From the NCBI GenBank assembly GCA_024362935.1, contig JANCRA010000007.1, forward strand, positions 23,399,003 to 23,463,002: a stretch of 64,000 nt of DNA, read 5' to 3'. This DNA comes from Setophaga petechia (taxonomy: Eukaryota; Chordata; Aves; Passeriformes; Parulidae). The notes beneath the pieces were generated by a model. That model made no database searches. It had not been told where the DNA came from and saw only the letters and a program-made list of their open reading frames with translations. Shown piece after piece: positions 44,561 to 59,500 of the stretch; the stretch's first letter is position 1, and each line of letters starts with the position of its first letter. The position numbers were made by a program, and so were the translations under genes.

Positions 44561-47500
44561 GCGCTGGAGCGTGAGGCCCTCTCCACGTCTGGAGAACGGT
44601 GTCCAGTTCTCACCTCCTCGATACAAAACAGGGAGCTATGGGTGAAGGTCCATTGCGGGCCATGAAGAATGATAAGGGGTCTGGAACATCTCCCCTGTGG
44701 GGAGAGACTGTGGGAGACTGGCCTGTTCAGTCTAGAGATGACTGAGAAGGATCTCACCAATGCATACAAGTATCTCAAAGGCGGGAGCCAGCAACAGCAT
44801 GAGTAGCAACGTAAACTAAATTAAAACAAAGTTTCACTTCTGCATGAGGAAGAACATTATGCTGAGGGTGGCAAAGCACTGGAATGGGCTGCGGAGGGAG
44901 GGCACGCGGTCTCCCTCTGGACACATTCAAAACCTACCTGGACTCATGGCTGTAACCTGCTCTAACCCTGCCTTGGCAGGGAGGCTGGACTGGATTATAT
45001 TCAGAAGTCTTTTACAACCCTAATAATTCTGTGATTATGTGATCTTCTCAGTCCCCAGCCCCCTCCAAACACTGGGGCTTGGGGGCTTCAGGCTAGGGGA
45101 GGTTGAAGCACAAGGAGATGAATGGAGCTGCTGTGTGCAGCTGGCATGGATCCTGTAGGCCCACACACCCTCCCCAGTTTTGAGCGGTGATCCTGCCATT
45201 GTCTTGAAAACAGCTCAGAGAAGAAGCTGCAAGGGAGCAAGGCCTGGGACAGCATCCTGGGAAAAAGCTGGAGAGTGGGCTTAGTGCATTCTTGGGTGAA
45301 AGAGCTTTTCTGGGCCCTCAGGAACACGTGTCTTAGGTTCTCACAGAGCAGCTTGCTAGTATAAATGGTGATGGCTGGCACATAGAAAGTGACTCCTGGA
45401 CTTTTCATGGCTTCTGAATTTTAAAGTTTTGTGGGTAGGAACTGAGGTTTTTTTTTCCTGGGGTCTTTATTTTTCCCCCAGTTCAACAGCACAGCACAGG
45501 TTAGGAATAGGGTCAAGCCCTCTAGGCTTTGCAGTGTGTATGACACCAACATCTTCTTAGATGAAGTGCCTTTGGGGCTTGGGCCTTGGCAGTAGTTGGT
45601 GATGATCCAGAGTTTGCTTTTCATCTCTCAAATTTGGCTGTGTGCCAAATGCCACTTGGAGGCAACTTCACAAAGTGGGCCTTCCTTCCTCATTTAAGGA
45701 TCCTAAGAGAAGTTTGTGTTCTTAGGATCTACAAATCCCTTCCTATGGCTTCTCTTTAGCTGCCAGCATGGACATTGTTTGTCATTCAGTGACTCAGTAT
45801 TGTTTCCATAAACACACACTGTGCTGACATGACTCAAAAGAAGGGATGGCAAGTTTTGACCCTTGTTTTGCTGTCTGGTGTTGCTGTCTCATCAATGCCT
45901 AGACTTTAGAGAAACAATTATGGCTTCTACTGGCAGGAGCAGAATTTTGTTGGTGCTGAAAATTCTTGTGTTGGGTTTTCAGGCCAGCACTTCAACCTGC
46001 TCGGTGTTCACAGGTTGGAAGTTAAGCACAGTTCCCTTGGAAGTCAGGAGGAATAAGCACTATGGAATGGCTGTGCTTTGGACTCTTGTCTACTGTGATA
46101 TATGGCTTTGTCTCCTGAGGAAATGAAGTTCTGTATTTTTCATTAAGAATAAGGTGATACTCTGCTCCTTCAGTTGCAGGAGGGATCAGGTGTACAGCAG
46201 AGCAGGTGCAGTGTGTGTAAGGACCACCACTTCCCCCTGCACAGGAATGCAGGTCTATAAACAGCTACAGAGGAGATTTGCTAGGTCAGAGGGTTTCAGA
46301 GAAGGGAAGGCTGCTTGAGTATAATGAACTCACAGGGATTTCAGTGCTGTTAGATTTGCTATGAAGAGGGGTTTTTTTTAGTAATTCTAGGATGTACTTT
46401 TGTGCTGTGTCCTATTTTCAAGTTTTCCTCAAACAATTCCAGTACTGAGAGCTGCTTTTAGCATTGGTCAGCACTTCCTTGGTCCTGAGGAGTTCAATCA
46501 TAGGTAACACACTAAGTTACATTACAAGAGGTTGTGAAGAAACCTTGAGGTATATCTGGAAGATGATTCTTTTAATTACTTTTAACTTCATAGACGGCTC
46601 AGGCAGTCTCCAGTTCTTGAAATACTGTACCAAATCCTATGGAAGTACCTGAAAAACAAACACTTGTTTTCACAGGGTGGAGATCCAGCATCTGAGGGCA
46701 GTTGCAGGAGTTTTATTCCAATAGGGTAAAGAGTTTGGCAGTGGATACAAGGCAAGGGCATATTGCAGAACCAGGAGGTCTGGATAGCTGAACATCTGCA
46801 GAAGAACCAGTATGGCTGCATGTGTTGAGTTGTACAGCTGTAAAATTTGTACTTAGCTGAAGAAGAGTATAACAGTCTCTGTGGCAGCTCAAGGGTTTTA
46901 ACTAGCACTTGCTGTAGCAGTCTCAGTCTTCTGTAGCACTTACTCCTCTTCCATCTCTCCAAGATCAAGAGCCATCTCCCAGATGGCTGCTCTTGCAGTT
47001 GAGGGAGTAAGATTTGCAGAGAGATACTGTATTTTATTTGAGTAATGATTACAAGTTGGGGAGGGAGCTTAGGCAAGCTTCTGGGCACACCGTCTTTCTT
47101 AATAGCAATTTTAAGTAGGAACCTGGTAGATTGCTCATTGAAGGTTAAATTTGAGCTGAGTAGGTATTCAAGCTAAAATATTACTGTGCAAAGAGAATGC
47201 TGATGAAGATGTTGGATAGCTGGACCTCCTTGATAACTGTGCTTTCTTAGTGATATGGAATAACTCTTGAGTTTGTCAAACTTGGCTTTGACTCACTAGG
47301 AGCTGAAGCTTCTATTGCGTGTTCTGGCTAATGTTGCATGAGGTGAACACTAGTTTTTTCTTTTGAGAGGTTTTTGTGCAATACTGTGTGCAGTTGAGAA
47401 AGCAGAGGCTGGAACCGTTTATGGTTAATATACTTAATGAAATAACATGCATGGTTCTCACATTAGATCTTAAACTGATGGTCCCTGGGAGGCTGGCATA

Positions 47501-50500
47501 AGTTAAAAACTAGTCTAGGGAGTATTTACAATTTAAGACCAAAATCCATCTCAGAATAGTTTGATCATTTCTGCTGTTAAGTGGCTTTTGATAAGCCATC
47601 TGTTAATGCTTTGTAAATAGCAATAAATTTGAGCCTAAGGAGATAGCTGTGAAACTTAACTCCTGGCCTCACTTTCCCATTTTTAAAAAGGTGATTAACT
47701 TGAAAATGACACTCTTTCTTTAAAATGTTTTTTCTGTTGGGTATAGCTTCAGATAATAGTCACAACAAGGATCAGAAGTAACAAGCTTTATCTTGTATGT
47801 GAAAAAACTGTTTGAGCAGTCAGGTTGCTTATAAAGCTTCTTTCTGCCAAAATAGGGAAGAGGTAAGATTGATAAGAAACTGGTTGCAAACCCCTAGCTC
47901 TTAGCAGCATGGAGAAGAAAAATAGTAGTATATGTAAAACCAAAATTATTTAATTTTTAAAATTGTCATCCTGACTTCATACTTTTAAAAATTGCCAGCT
48001 GTGGTTATCTCTGGACACATGCTTGTGCTTAAACGATATTAAATTAAGTTGATAATGATGTAAAAGGAAGATGTGGACTTAAGCCCAGACACTAGCTGTT
48101 ATGCTGAAAGGCATTTTCACAATATTGACAATCTCTAATGTTTTCACTTTCTGGTAGATTCAGCCAAATGGGAGCCACAGATGTAAGCCAAGTTAAGTGT
48201 TTAAGGCATGGATTGAATTGTGCACTTGTAGGAGAAGAAAGAAGTTTGCTTTGAGAGATGTATCTGTACACTTCTTTCCTTTGGCAGAAGGGAATCACTA
48301 GGTTCACATCCACCTGAGTCACTGTATGTTAGGAGTGGTAGGGGCTGACCTGGAAGAGTTCTTAAAGCACATTCTCAGTGTTAAAAATGTGCTGTTTCTT
48401 TATTGAATCAGCAGTAATTAAATGTTCAATTGAATATTATGTCACTATTATGGATGTACAGAGTGGCTTTATATGATGTGCTTCTTGGCATCTGAACTGT
48501 GAGTCTCTCCAGGTCAGGTTGTCACTTTTTCTGTGTAAACAAGTTAATTTTATGTATAGACCTGTACTGCTAAAAGACCTTGTCATGAGGATGGTAAAAA
48601 AAGAGTCCTTATGCTACGATTTTTGCTTTACTCAGTCACAGGAGCAGCTGAAATAAAAGTTGAGCCACATCTTCACGATGTAAAGTGAAAGGAGAATTTT
48701 TTGTTTCAAAAATTCGTGGCAGCATATCACAGAAAAGTTAAGGCTTCACAACACTTTCTGCAGCCAAACTGTAGCTGAGTAATAACACAAACCCTTTGGG
48801 GGTTTTGGTGATACAGTGATATTACAGTTGTGTCCTGTAGTCTGTATCTGTTTTGCCAGCTGTTGTGCAGGCCCAGCAAGAGCAGTCTCTGCCCTGACGA
48901 GCTTGCTGCCTAAATAGCCAGGGTAAACAGGGGCTGGAGGGGATGGAGAGGCAGGGAGATGTCAACCAAGCTGCCCTCTGTGCAGCAGGTCAGTGTCAGA
49001 GCCAGGAATAGTAGAGGGTGCTTTAAGCCTTTATCCAGGGCCTGCTTGCTGGACCACCTTGGACTGGAGAAATCGGAGAGGCAAAGAGCTCATTGTAAGG
49101 TGATTCTTTATTTAAGGCATGGAAGAAAGGAGTAAAGTTGCAGCTGGGCTAAACTTATTTCCTCTTTGTTACAAAGGAATTTTAGAGGGCAGGTTAAAAG
49201 TTGGAACCTAAATAGTTTGACAATTTGCTCTTTGTAATGTATTAATAGGCATCAAAATACAGAAGTGTTCCACTGCATGTTTTCTCTCTTCCTGTCTCCT
49301 GTTCTGCCTTGCCCACTAGGATCATGGTATATTCTCCAGTTCAGAGAAGCAGATTCATTAATGGACAGATTTATCATCTATGAGTATTTAAGAGCTTGTG
49401 TAAGCATTTTGGTGAGTTAATAAAAGCTGTGTTTTCTCCAGATCTTGGGAAAATGTATGTACCTACAGGAGCAGGAAATGGCCAATCTGTGCAAGTCAAA
49501 TCCAAATGCAAACTGCAGCAATCATAAGAGACCTCAGCCTTCACCACTGGAGGGGGAGGGAGTGTGAATGCTTGTAAAGCTGCTTCAGTTTCCTTCATCT
49601 TTTAAAACTTGTTTTAAAAAACAAAGTTTCATTACTTTTAAGACAGAAATGAAAAAGGCAATGAGCTGGTGCAGATGATGCAGAGGGGAATACTCTGGGG
49701 AGGATATTGCAGTAACAAAAAAATCTTGGATGAGGGAATGCAGCTCTTGCTTTGTGCTGGAAAAGTCGGTGGTTTTCATAAACCTGCTGTTACATTTATT
49801 CTTACTCTGCCTTAAACTGTTAGTGCTGAGCAGGACAGATCTGCCAGGACAGCTCCACAACCTTGAAACTACTGCTTTTTCTGGGAATGTGAAGTTGTTT
49901 TTAAGAGTTCTTTGAGGCCTGCCTACCCTTCCCTTAAGATCTTCTTTAGTACAAAGAGATAGAAGATTTTCTTGAAGTATAGGGCTTAAAATCTGTGTGC
50001 TTTCTTTGTTGCTGTTACCCCTGTTGGACTAGGTATGGGTTATTTCATTCTATCCAAGTACTTCTCTGACAATCTACTCTTTCAAATCAGAGTACAATTT
50101 CACACTTCTTCAGCAGCTGCAGGTTTTCTCATAATCTTTCCAGGGCAGTGCATTTTTTGAAGAAGCCCAGATTTTGTCTCCAAAAAGCCTACGAAACTCT
50201 CCAAGAGAGTCCAAATCCTGACAGGAGTTTCTAGCCAACATCCCATTGCAGTCACTTGTAAGGGAGAGGGCATCTGGTGGCAGAGTGGCCTGGCTCAGTC
50301 TTGGTGGTGGTGATTTTTTGGGAAGCCTTTGTGAAAGTGTGTGTCCTTGCTGTGTGCACAAAAATTTGTTAGCACCTCTGGGTATTATGACAGCCTCTGC
50401 CTTCTTCATGAGGTGACTTGTTCACAAGAGCTGTTTGGTGGAGCACTTGGCAGCCTGGTAACGTCTGAGATGGCACAGACACACCAGAGGAAGCAAGGAA

Positions 50501-53500
50501 CAGTGAGGAACAGTCAGCAGAGCTCTTTTCCATCTCAGAGTTATTTGAACCCATGTCCCATAGGGAGAGGGGAGCAGAGGGGACAGGCTGAACATGGCAG
50601 TAAGCTAAGTAAGGGTCATGTGCTTAAGGAATTCAGTTGGAATTTTTGTCCTGGAAGAGACATTTAGCAAGCCAGCCGTCTTGTTGAGGACAGTAACAGG
50701 GGCTCCTGACATAAATAGCTTTTCCCTCTTGGCTGGCTGTTGGTGGCCCATGACTTGTAGCTGCACTGGGACCCTACCACTCAACAGGTGTGTCCCGACT
50801 ACACAAATAAGTGCAGTTGGTCATTGTGTTAGCCAGCCTTGCCACAGGGCCAAGGTTGATAGTGGGGCTTAGCCACTGTGACCTGTTTGTTCTCTCTATG
50901 ACCCTTCCAGTCAGGCCTCAGGCAGGCTGGTGACAGCTTTTATGCAGACAGCAGATTTTGTCCACACAAGAAATTCAGTCCCAGCAGGTCTCTGCAGACT
51001 TGCATTTCCAGATGAGCTCTTCAGTACTTAAGATGTAGCAAAACATGAAGGACTTGGGTGGGTTAGGGTGCCCCATGCAGCTGGGAAAATACACAGCATG
51101 ACATGTTGGTGTTATCTTCTGTAACACGGCCTATGTTGTTGCAGGCACCACTGTTTTGGCACATGCTGAAATTGTAGACAGCCAGCAGAAATCTCCCTGG
51201 GATGCAGCACAGCACAGAAGCTCTTGCTTCTGGTGGAAAAGGACTTTGGATGGGGAGGGCATCATTGAAGGCAAGATCTGTTGGAGGTGAAGCTTTAGGA
51301 GGTGATGTGTCCTGGCTGAGTGATTCTTTCATTACTTTCTTTTGGGGCCCAGGCCAGCAGCTGCCTTGGTACCTGAGGTCACCTGGGTCAGTGGTGCTGT
51401 GTGGGGACAGTTCCAGTCTCTTACTTCAGCAGCTGGGAAGTGGGCTCCAGAAGGAATATTACATTTCTTTTGGTAACTCTGCCAAGAAAGAGAGGAAATT
51501 CATAATTTAAGCAAAATACTTTTAGGTTTTTTTGTAGAGTGGGGAGAGGTAGGAAGGGGGAAATGAAAAATCCTTTATAATGCGTTGCTTGGGATGATTT
51601 TTGTCCTGGAGCTCCCTCTCAGGCTGTAAGAAATGTTCACCTTCTCTTCCTTAGTATTACCAAGTCTTTGAAAAGGGAGCCTCCATCAGGAGTGGTTGCA
51701 TTTGGAAACATGCATTGGCTCAGGTCATGTATTGCATTATGATTTGGGATCCTGATAGAGTGCTTTTTGGTGGTAATTAGATAATAACAAAGACAGCCTT
51801 GTATGTCCTGAGTAATGTAACTTTATCAAATATTGATAACTGTGATGCCCTAGCAGAGGTCTATGATGATGCACTCTAAAGGGCTTTAAGAACATTTTGC
51901 TTGAATTTCATTGTGTTTTCATAATCAGTGTTCACTCGTTCCTTCATCCTGTGTTTCCTGTCATCCTTCTAGGATGCTGGACTGTACCTCAGTTGCTTTT
52001 TGATGAAGACCTGTGTAGGTCCTGCTGAAAATAGCAGTCTTTCCTCAGTGAGTCAGCCTTCAGCAGCCTTGAAGTTCACTGTTGGGTGCCTTTTCTGGGA
52101 ACACAAATGCCAAGATCTTGATTTCACAGAGTAGTTAAGCATGTGCTGAATTTTAAGCATGTGGCTTAGTATTTTTCTGGATTGTATACTAAGAAAGATC
52201 AAGGTATTCATTGACCAGTAAATAGTGTTCCCTCCATAGCATTTTATACAGCATTTGGCTTCACATGGTGGTTTGGTCTCCTGAATCTTTGAATGTTCAA
52301 CACAGTTGCTGAAGTAAGAGGTACCTAGTTAAGTCAACCACCTGGTGCAGGTGTGTGATGTCTGCTGATTGCTTTGGTCGTCATGGAAAAATGCTTAAAA
52401 GTTTGCTAGTGTAGAAGGTGTGTTGATCATGACTGAAACAAAATAGGCTCTTGTAGGGGAGAAAAGGAATTTTTTAATCAAATGGTTAAGTTTATATGGT
52501 GATGATGTTTTTAACTTTGTAAGATTTGAGAATTGTTCTCAGGCATTGCAGTGATACTCATCACAGTTTTTGATGCATTCTGGGAATTGCTCTGGAGGGA
52601 TGCTGTTGAAAAAGCAAATGAAGTGATCAAATTGTATCTCAGCAGTTGATTCCATAGCTGGGCTTGATTTAACTTCTGGTGTGAGGGATCGAATGTCTCT
52701 GAACAAAACTGCACTTCAGCATTTGCAGCCCCATGATTCGCAAAGGGGAGGGGTGTATCAGTCCAATTTCTACATCATCTTTTCTCCATGTCATCTCTCC
52801 CTTTTCTTGCATCTATTTTGAATAAATGTCTGGGATGTAAAAGTAGGATACTTTTAAGAAATGTTTAAATTAGCTGGATCCAGAGTTGCTATATGGAGGA
52901 GGAAGGCTGGATGAATAATATATCTATTAAGAATAAAACAAAAAAAAACTAAAACACCACCATGACCACCCCCACCCAAATCCCATCAGACCTCCCCCAT
53001 ATAGTCTCCCACCCAACCCTCATCCCCTCCAGACAGGAGCTGTTGATATGTGGGAAAGAATGAGGTGTCTGTTTCAAAAGTAACTGCAATAGTGAACTGG
53101 GGCTCTGGGCTGAGCCAACATGTGACTCTTCAGAACTTCCATATTCAGCAGTAGGAGGGTCAAGGCCTGCTAGAAAAGGGACCAGCAGGTCCCTTTGGAG
53201 GAGGGAGCAGCCAAGATGGAAGCTGCTTTTTTGACCTTGGAGTCACCTTTTTCAGAGCCTTGGAAATTACATCTAGTCTTAGTAGGGTTTATGCATTGAG
53301 CTCAGAATGTCTGGTTGGGCCAGCATGTGTTGGGAGGGGGATGTGGCATGAGTGTGTTTTCCATCACTGTGCAAGCTGGTGCCTTGAAATCTGTATGTGG
53401 GGAGAACTTAACTGAGGGTTGTGTGTAGGGAGAAGTGTTTTGGAGTAAGGAATGGAATTGCATGTAGGCGGAGAGCCTGAACTCTGTCTGGGAGAGTAAT

Positions 53501-56500
53501 AAGCAATGATGAGAGTGGATCTGACCTGACTTTTTGGTACTGTGCATTCCTCATCTCAGACACTATCTGGCCTCATGAGCTCTTGCAAGGGTTCCCTTTA
53601 AAAGAGGAATTCCTCTTCTTGCAGCCTAGTCTAACTCTATTTTGGTTTTGTTTGTTTGTTTTTAAATGGCTATGAAAAATAAAGAGCCTGTAGCTTTCTA
53701 AATTCAGTTTTAATTGGTGTGGCTCTACTGATCATAAACGTAAAGTTGCAAAGCTTTCTAGAGGATGAAAAGCTTTTCTGTGTGTGGTTTCTGTTTTTGT
53801 TTAAAATGGGTCACATGCCCAGGAATGCAGTCAAATTATAATGGTGACTAAGTGCCGGAAAGCATAGAAAAGAGGAGGGAAGGGTGAGCAGAAAAAAAAG
53901 GAGCCTGAGGCTATGGAAGGAAGGCTGGGAAAATAAGAATCTGGCCAGACCCCAGGGCCAGGTTAGAGATTCCTACACCCATTAACACAGGAGATGTTTA
54001 TTTACAGGGAGCTAATCTTTGTTTTAAAAATGACAGAGTACCCGAAAATGCTACTTTTGGGAAGTGGATTGGAGGGGCTGTAGGGATGGGAGGAAGAAAC
54101 TGATTCTGATGAGACACCAGTTCCCATGTGTCAAGGATCTTCCCTTCTCCCTACGAATCTGGGTGTGTTGGCTGTTGAGAAACGCATGAATGCAGGATAA
54201 ACTCTTGTAGTCTAGTAAGTGTAACCCCTAGTTACAAAGGATAATTTCTAGAGTTTCTTCTTGTTTGTAGTTTTCTGTTCTTTTCTATCTAAGCAGCTCC
54301 AGTAAGGATTTTGAATAATTAAATTTATGACATGAGAAAGATGGGAGCGAAAGTTGCCATTCCCCATGTCTTTAATAAACTCTGGATCATGAAAACAAAA
54401 CAGGTGTTGAACAGCTGCTTGAGCTGGGTATATTCATGTAGACTCTAAGGAGACCTTGGTTCCAGGTCTCTGTGGTACCTACTTTTTGTCACATCTTGAA
54501 GAGTACTGATCGTGGTTTGTCTCATTCCAATAACTTTGATTTGTAGCCCAGCAATAGTTTCTCTTTTAGTAACTTTGTCTGACTGTAAAGAGAGAATTTT
54601 CCATTGATATGCTGGAATTCTCTATCCTTTGGTGAGCTGTTGCAAAAGATAGTTTTTCTGAGGGTGTGTGTACACTGGATTGTTAATACACATGAATGTA
54701 TTTTATCTTTTGTTTGGACACATTTTTATTTCTGATTATTGTATCTGGTTATGGGATTGTCAGACAGGTGAAACTCTGGAACCGTTTCTTTACTAGTCCT
54801 TCTGGATAGACACTCTTTGGCTTCTTTCATTGTTCTCCTGACTAGTGTTTCCTCCATCTGTTCTTGTGTGGTGTTGTCCTTGTCTTAAATGGCTCTTGTC
54901 AATCTCTATTAAAAGGGTGATATCCTATATCTCTAGTTCTTCTGGTGGTTTCTTTCTCTGTCACCTTGTTTGGATTACATTTTGTCTGAACCCGTGCTGC
55001 ATTCAGTATACTTGGTCAAGTCTTGATAATATTTCAGGTTTGTGATGATCAGAGGTGGCTTTCTTTGCTGGTAATCCCTCACTCTGGTCAGTGTTCCTTT
55101 CTTGTCAGTTCTCACAAATGTCCTCACTGTAGTGTGGCACTGCACCACCAGTGTGTGTCAGTTCACCATTGTGGAACCAGGGTGAGAGCTTACCTGTGGC
55201 CATCTTGAATGCATTTGTTATCCAGAAGGCATCAGTCCTTGTTGCTAATCTTGTCTCTTCTCTATCTGCAGAGCTCCTGGCATTCCAGTGAAGGAAAGGG
55301 TGAAGGTATCTCAGAACTGGAGGCACGGACGCTGCCGGAGGGAGACAGTCCTGAAATGGAAATGCAAGCAAGTGGCTCCTTCCTCTTCTTCTTTGTTATG
55401 TGACAGCTGCTATGGGGCTTTGGGTTTGTGCCTGTGCCCTGAAATGAGATGTTTCCTGCTCTTTGTGCTCCATGGGGTCTTACAAGTGATTGTTTCTGGC
55501 TTATTTTAGGTGTTCCTGGCTAGCTAGGTGTGGGGTAACCTGAGTTGATGCCTTGCCCTAGGGATTCATGCTTGAGTGTAAAGAGTTTCTTTCTTAGCAA
55601 TTTGAATTTGTCTTTGTTCTGATCTGTACAGTTTTAGTCACATTTAGCAACCTTTACTACAAATTGTTGCATTCATGTCTACTGTATACCATGAGCAATC
55701 TTTTGTCCTGCTCTCACAATGAGACCACCTTGATCCCAGATGTGGACTTAGGTGTTCCCTCAAAATGCTTTGTTGTCTCCCATAGTTTATCCTGGATCCT
55801 GCTTTGGATGTACAAATCTAAAATGCTAATTGCCATTAATCTGCCTTTTGCTCCTTCATTCTCATGCTTCTCTCCTTCACTTAAAAAAAAAAAGTATATT
55901 TGACATTAATGATAGGAGCTTGTTGTTAAATTCTTGTTCGCAAAGCTGTACTTGGCTTTAAAAGCAAAGCATAAGATAGGTCTCTTGCCTGAGCTGCACA
56001 TCAAAATTTTCAGCACATTGAAATTTTCAGCCTTCACATCATCAGACTGAAGGAAAAATGAGAAAGACTTTGGTTTGTTAGCTGCTGAAGAACAGGGACC
56101 TTCTACTGAGCTTTCATGCCTTTTTGTGCTGTGTAGATTGAAGTGGTGGATAATATGCCACTTCTTGCCTAGAGTCCTGGGAACAGCTGTAATGAGCAGA
56201 GTGGGTTTTGGTGCAGGTTGTATACCTGCCTTTGAAGTGCTTGCAACCATCTGTGAAGACAGGCTCTGTGTATATTAGAGATCATTACTAAACCAGCTTC
56301 CCCAGTGAAAAGGCAAGGACTGATTTAATGAGGCCACCATCCAAATGGCATCTCCTAATTTTCATTTATTCTGCTTCAGATTTTTTACTTCTCCTTATGA
56401 AAAAGCCATAGAAAAAGGTAAAAAGCTAAACTTCTGCAAAAGGAGAGCTGCAGAAACTGGCTGTAGTCTAGGTAAGCTGGATATTCACTTGCTTTTAGAG

Positions 56501-59500
56501 GACTGCGTAGGAGTGGAGGAAGGAAGGGGAAATCAAAGCCTGCCTGAACCCAGAGCTCCTGCTCTAAAGATGCCTCTTACTTTTTCCATGTATATGATCA
56601 AGTCCCAGATGAATATTATAAACTCAACTACTTTGTCCATGTGATTAAAGACCTGTTACTGGAGATGAATACAGGCAAGCTGGAACCTTCTGTCTAATGA
56701 GCAATCTTGTCCTCTTGCTTGTGTCTAGTTGTTCATTGTGATGTTACAAGGTACGGCTGTGTGTAATGACTCTGATGACACAGAAAATCGTGACCTCTGA
56801 GGATAAATGATCTAAAAAAAAGAGGGAGACAGGTTTTTATGAGAAACCCCACTGCTTTCAAAGCCGTTTGTTCCTGAATAGTTTGAAAACTGAAAGGCTG
56901 CTCTGTAGAAGGGCTCTGGATTTGCTCGGTGTTTCTGTGGACATTGGTGCGCTTGGCAATGACGGCAGAGCAGAGACAATTTCACACATCCATGCCCCAC
57001 AGGACATGAGTCCCATGTCTTTGTATCTGGCTTCACTATATCCAGAAATCGTATTTTCTGATTCTCTGTTGGCTACACAAAAAAGCAAAATCTAGAGAAA
57101 AGCTCTCACTGCCGAAGTGTGTATTGTAGCCTATTCTATATTTTGGTTTTGTTTCAAGAATAAATAAACTTCTTGAGATGGCAGACTTAATTTAGATATT
57201 GCATGAGTGTCTTGTCCTCTTCTTGATCTCCCAGAAGGTAAAGGATATTTTCCATATGTAACATCAATCTTCGGAATACTTTGGAATAGTTTTTTTGGCT
57301 CCACTGCTCATGACCTGGAATCATACAATTCCATACAAACCTGCCACTGTCCCACATAAAGCAGTGGGTAGAAAGGGCATATGGGCTCTTCTAAAAGATG
57401 GGCAAGAGAAACCAAGAGTTTGCTCTATGGCTTATGGCTCAACAGGGGAAGAAGTGTGAGTGTAGAACAATATGTCCTCTGTATGATAAGCATAAATTTC
57501 TTGGGTAGCCTCAAAGTGCAGGAGGCAGGTGACTTTCTGTCTGTAGGAAGATCTGTGGTATTTTGGTGACATGTGCCCCTGCTTAGAGGTGTGTGGAACA
57601 GTGGCAGCTTTGTGGTCTCTGCTGGGCACCAGCAAATAGTGTTCAGGATCAAGAGTGACTGTTTGCACCAACAGCCTCACACTGAATACTCTCTTAGAAA
57701 TGCTCAGCATATCTCACCAACACCAGTGTAGTTTCTTAAAAAGTACAGAGCTCATGTGCAGGTTCGGGGGCCCTTAAGTATTTCCTATCTATGTTCACTA
57801 GACTTTTGGCCATCTTCTCTTTCAGTGATTCCATGCTTCCTTATCCTCAGCTGTGGGTTAGAAAAATGCCAGGAGTGTAATCTTCTTTTTATGTTGCTGG
57901 AGAAGCTTCACTAGTAGCTGTGCTTCTATATTAAGCCCTGCTTTTACATGTCACCTGCTGCTCCAACTTCACTTTTCTGGAGCAGACATTGTTTTTTGTT
58001 GATATGTTTGCATATGGAATTTTTTTTCTTTTTCTGTGTGAGGTTGTTTTGTTTTGTTTTCTTCTCTCCACTCCTGCATGCTCCCAACCTACTGTCTGTT
58101 TGCAGTTTGATGCCCTGGATGGAGCTGGATGGCGAATATCTCTACCTGTCTCAAGCAGAGAACATCCAGGCCTACCAGCTCTGTGCAGAGGGGACAGGTT
58201 TGCAGTGTCACCCCCAAGCCATCTTCTCTGGCCACCAGGAGGACGTGTGTCGCTTTGTTCTTGCCAACTCCCACATTGTCAGTGGAGGGGGGTAAGTTGG
58301 GTGAAAGAAGGAGCCTGAGGGTTTTGTTGCTGGAGTTGGAAAGATTCTGTGTAACTCCAGCCCAGAGCAGTGGAGCTGGTTTTGCTACACAGCATCTCAT
58401 GCTTGGCTGTGGTCAGCTGCTGCTGCTTCCTCTCTTATAATTTTGGTTCTGGCTTGAAAAGCTTCTCCTGCAGCAGTGAAGGAGCTGAGTTTCATACTGT
58501 TGACCTTAAAAAGTGTCCTTTTTTCTGTAAACTTGTGTTGATGTCCACAGGATTATTGAATCGGGAATGACTGATTAGGCAAACCTGACTGCTATGCAGA
58601 TTTCATTTCTTTCCCTATTAGAGCCAGGATAGCTAGACTGTTCCAATAATCAGTACTGCTGGTTAGCTGGGACTGCAGTAGTGCAGGAAGTTTTCTAGGG
58701 ACAAGTGTGTGTTTATTAGATATAATTGTGGAGAGGGGAGAAACTGCCAGGCCTTCCAGCACACACAGACTTCTCCAATTCATTTTGCATTTGACTGGAC
58801 ATTTACAGTTACAGCAAGTGACAGGACTTTCATTAATGGCTAAAACTATAAAAATATACACAACAGTTAAGCACAGAATTGGGAGAGGCAACCATGGCTG
58901 TCTGCCCTGAGTATTGTGAGACTTTCCCCTGTGAACTATAGACCAAAATTCAGGTGAAAATGAAGGCTTGCATTTAAAATTCCAGTAACTGTGTTGGTTG
59001 AAAAAGGTCTAAATGTCTGGGTAGTTAATTCAAAGCACAGCACCCTGCATGACTGCTCTGAAATGAATGAAAAACTGAGACTTGGACATGGGTGAGAATG
59101 TCCTCTCACTTGTTCCCTTACTCCAGCCACTCAGCATACAGACAGGATGCTGGCAAGCTCAAAGCGATAGGAGGAGGAATGGCTGCTTTGCTATAGTTTC
59201 TGCAGCTTAACACAAAGTGAAGGGTGGACAGATAGCCAGGAAAACTTTCACGTGCATCAGATTAGGCTTTAACTGGCCAGATGTGAAATTGCAAGAGAAC
59301 AGGTGATGTGTGAAGAGTGGAAGGTTAATAATGCTGCATGAATTTCAGCCCTGTCAGACACCAGTCCTGGTCTTTTTGTAGCACTCCTAACCATTAGTGG
59401 AAGGTGCATGTCCAAGAGGTACAAATTCCTTGCCTGTGGATTTGTTTTTCAGAGATGGAAGTATTGTCCTTCACAAGCTCCATGGCTCCTACAGTGTCAA

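Noticed and set aside
44047..44778. 243-codon minus-strand frame over FBXW4 exon 1
   Set aside because: GC-rich CpG-island sequence keeps several frames open. It opposes the F-box exon and runs into a CR1 fragment.
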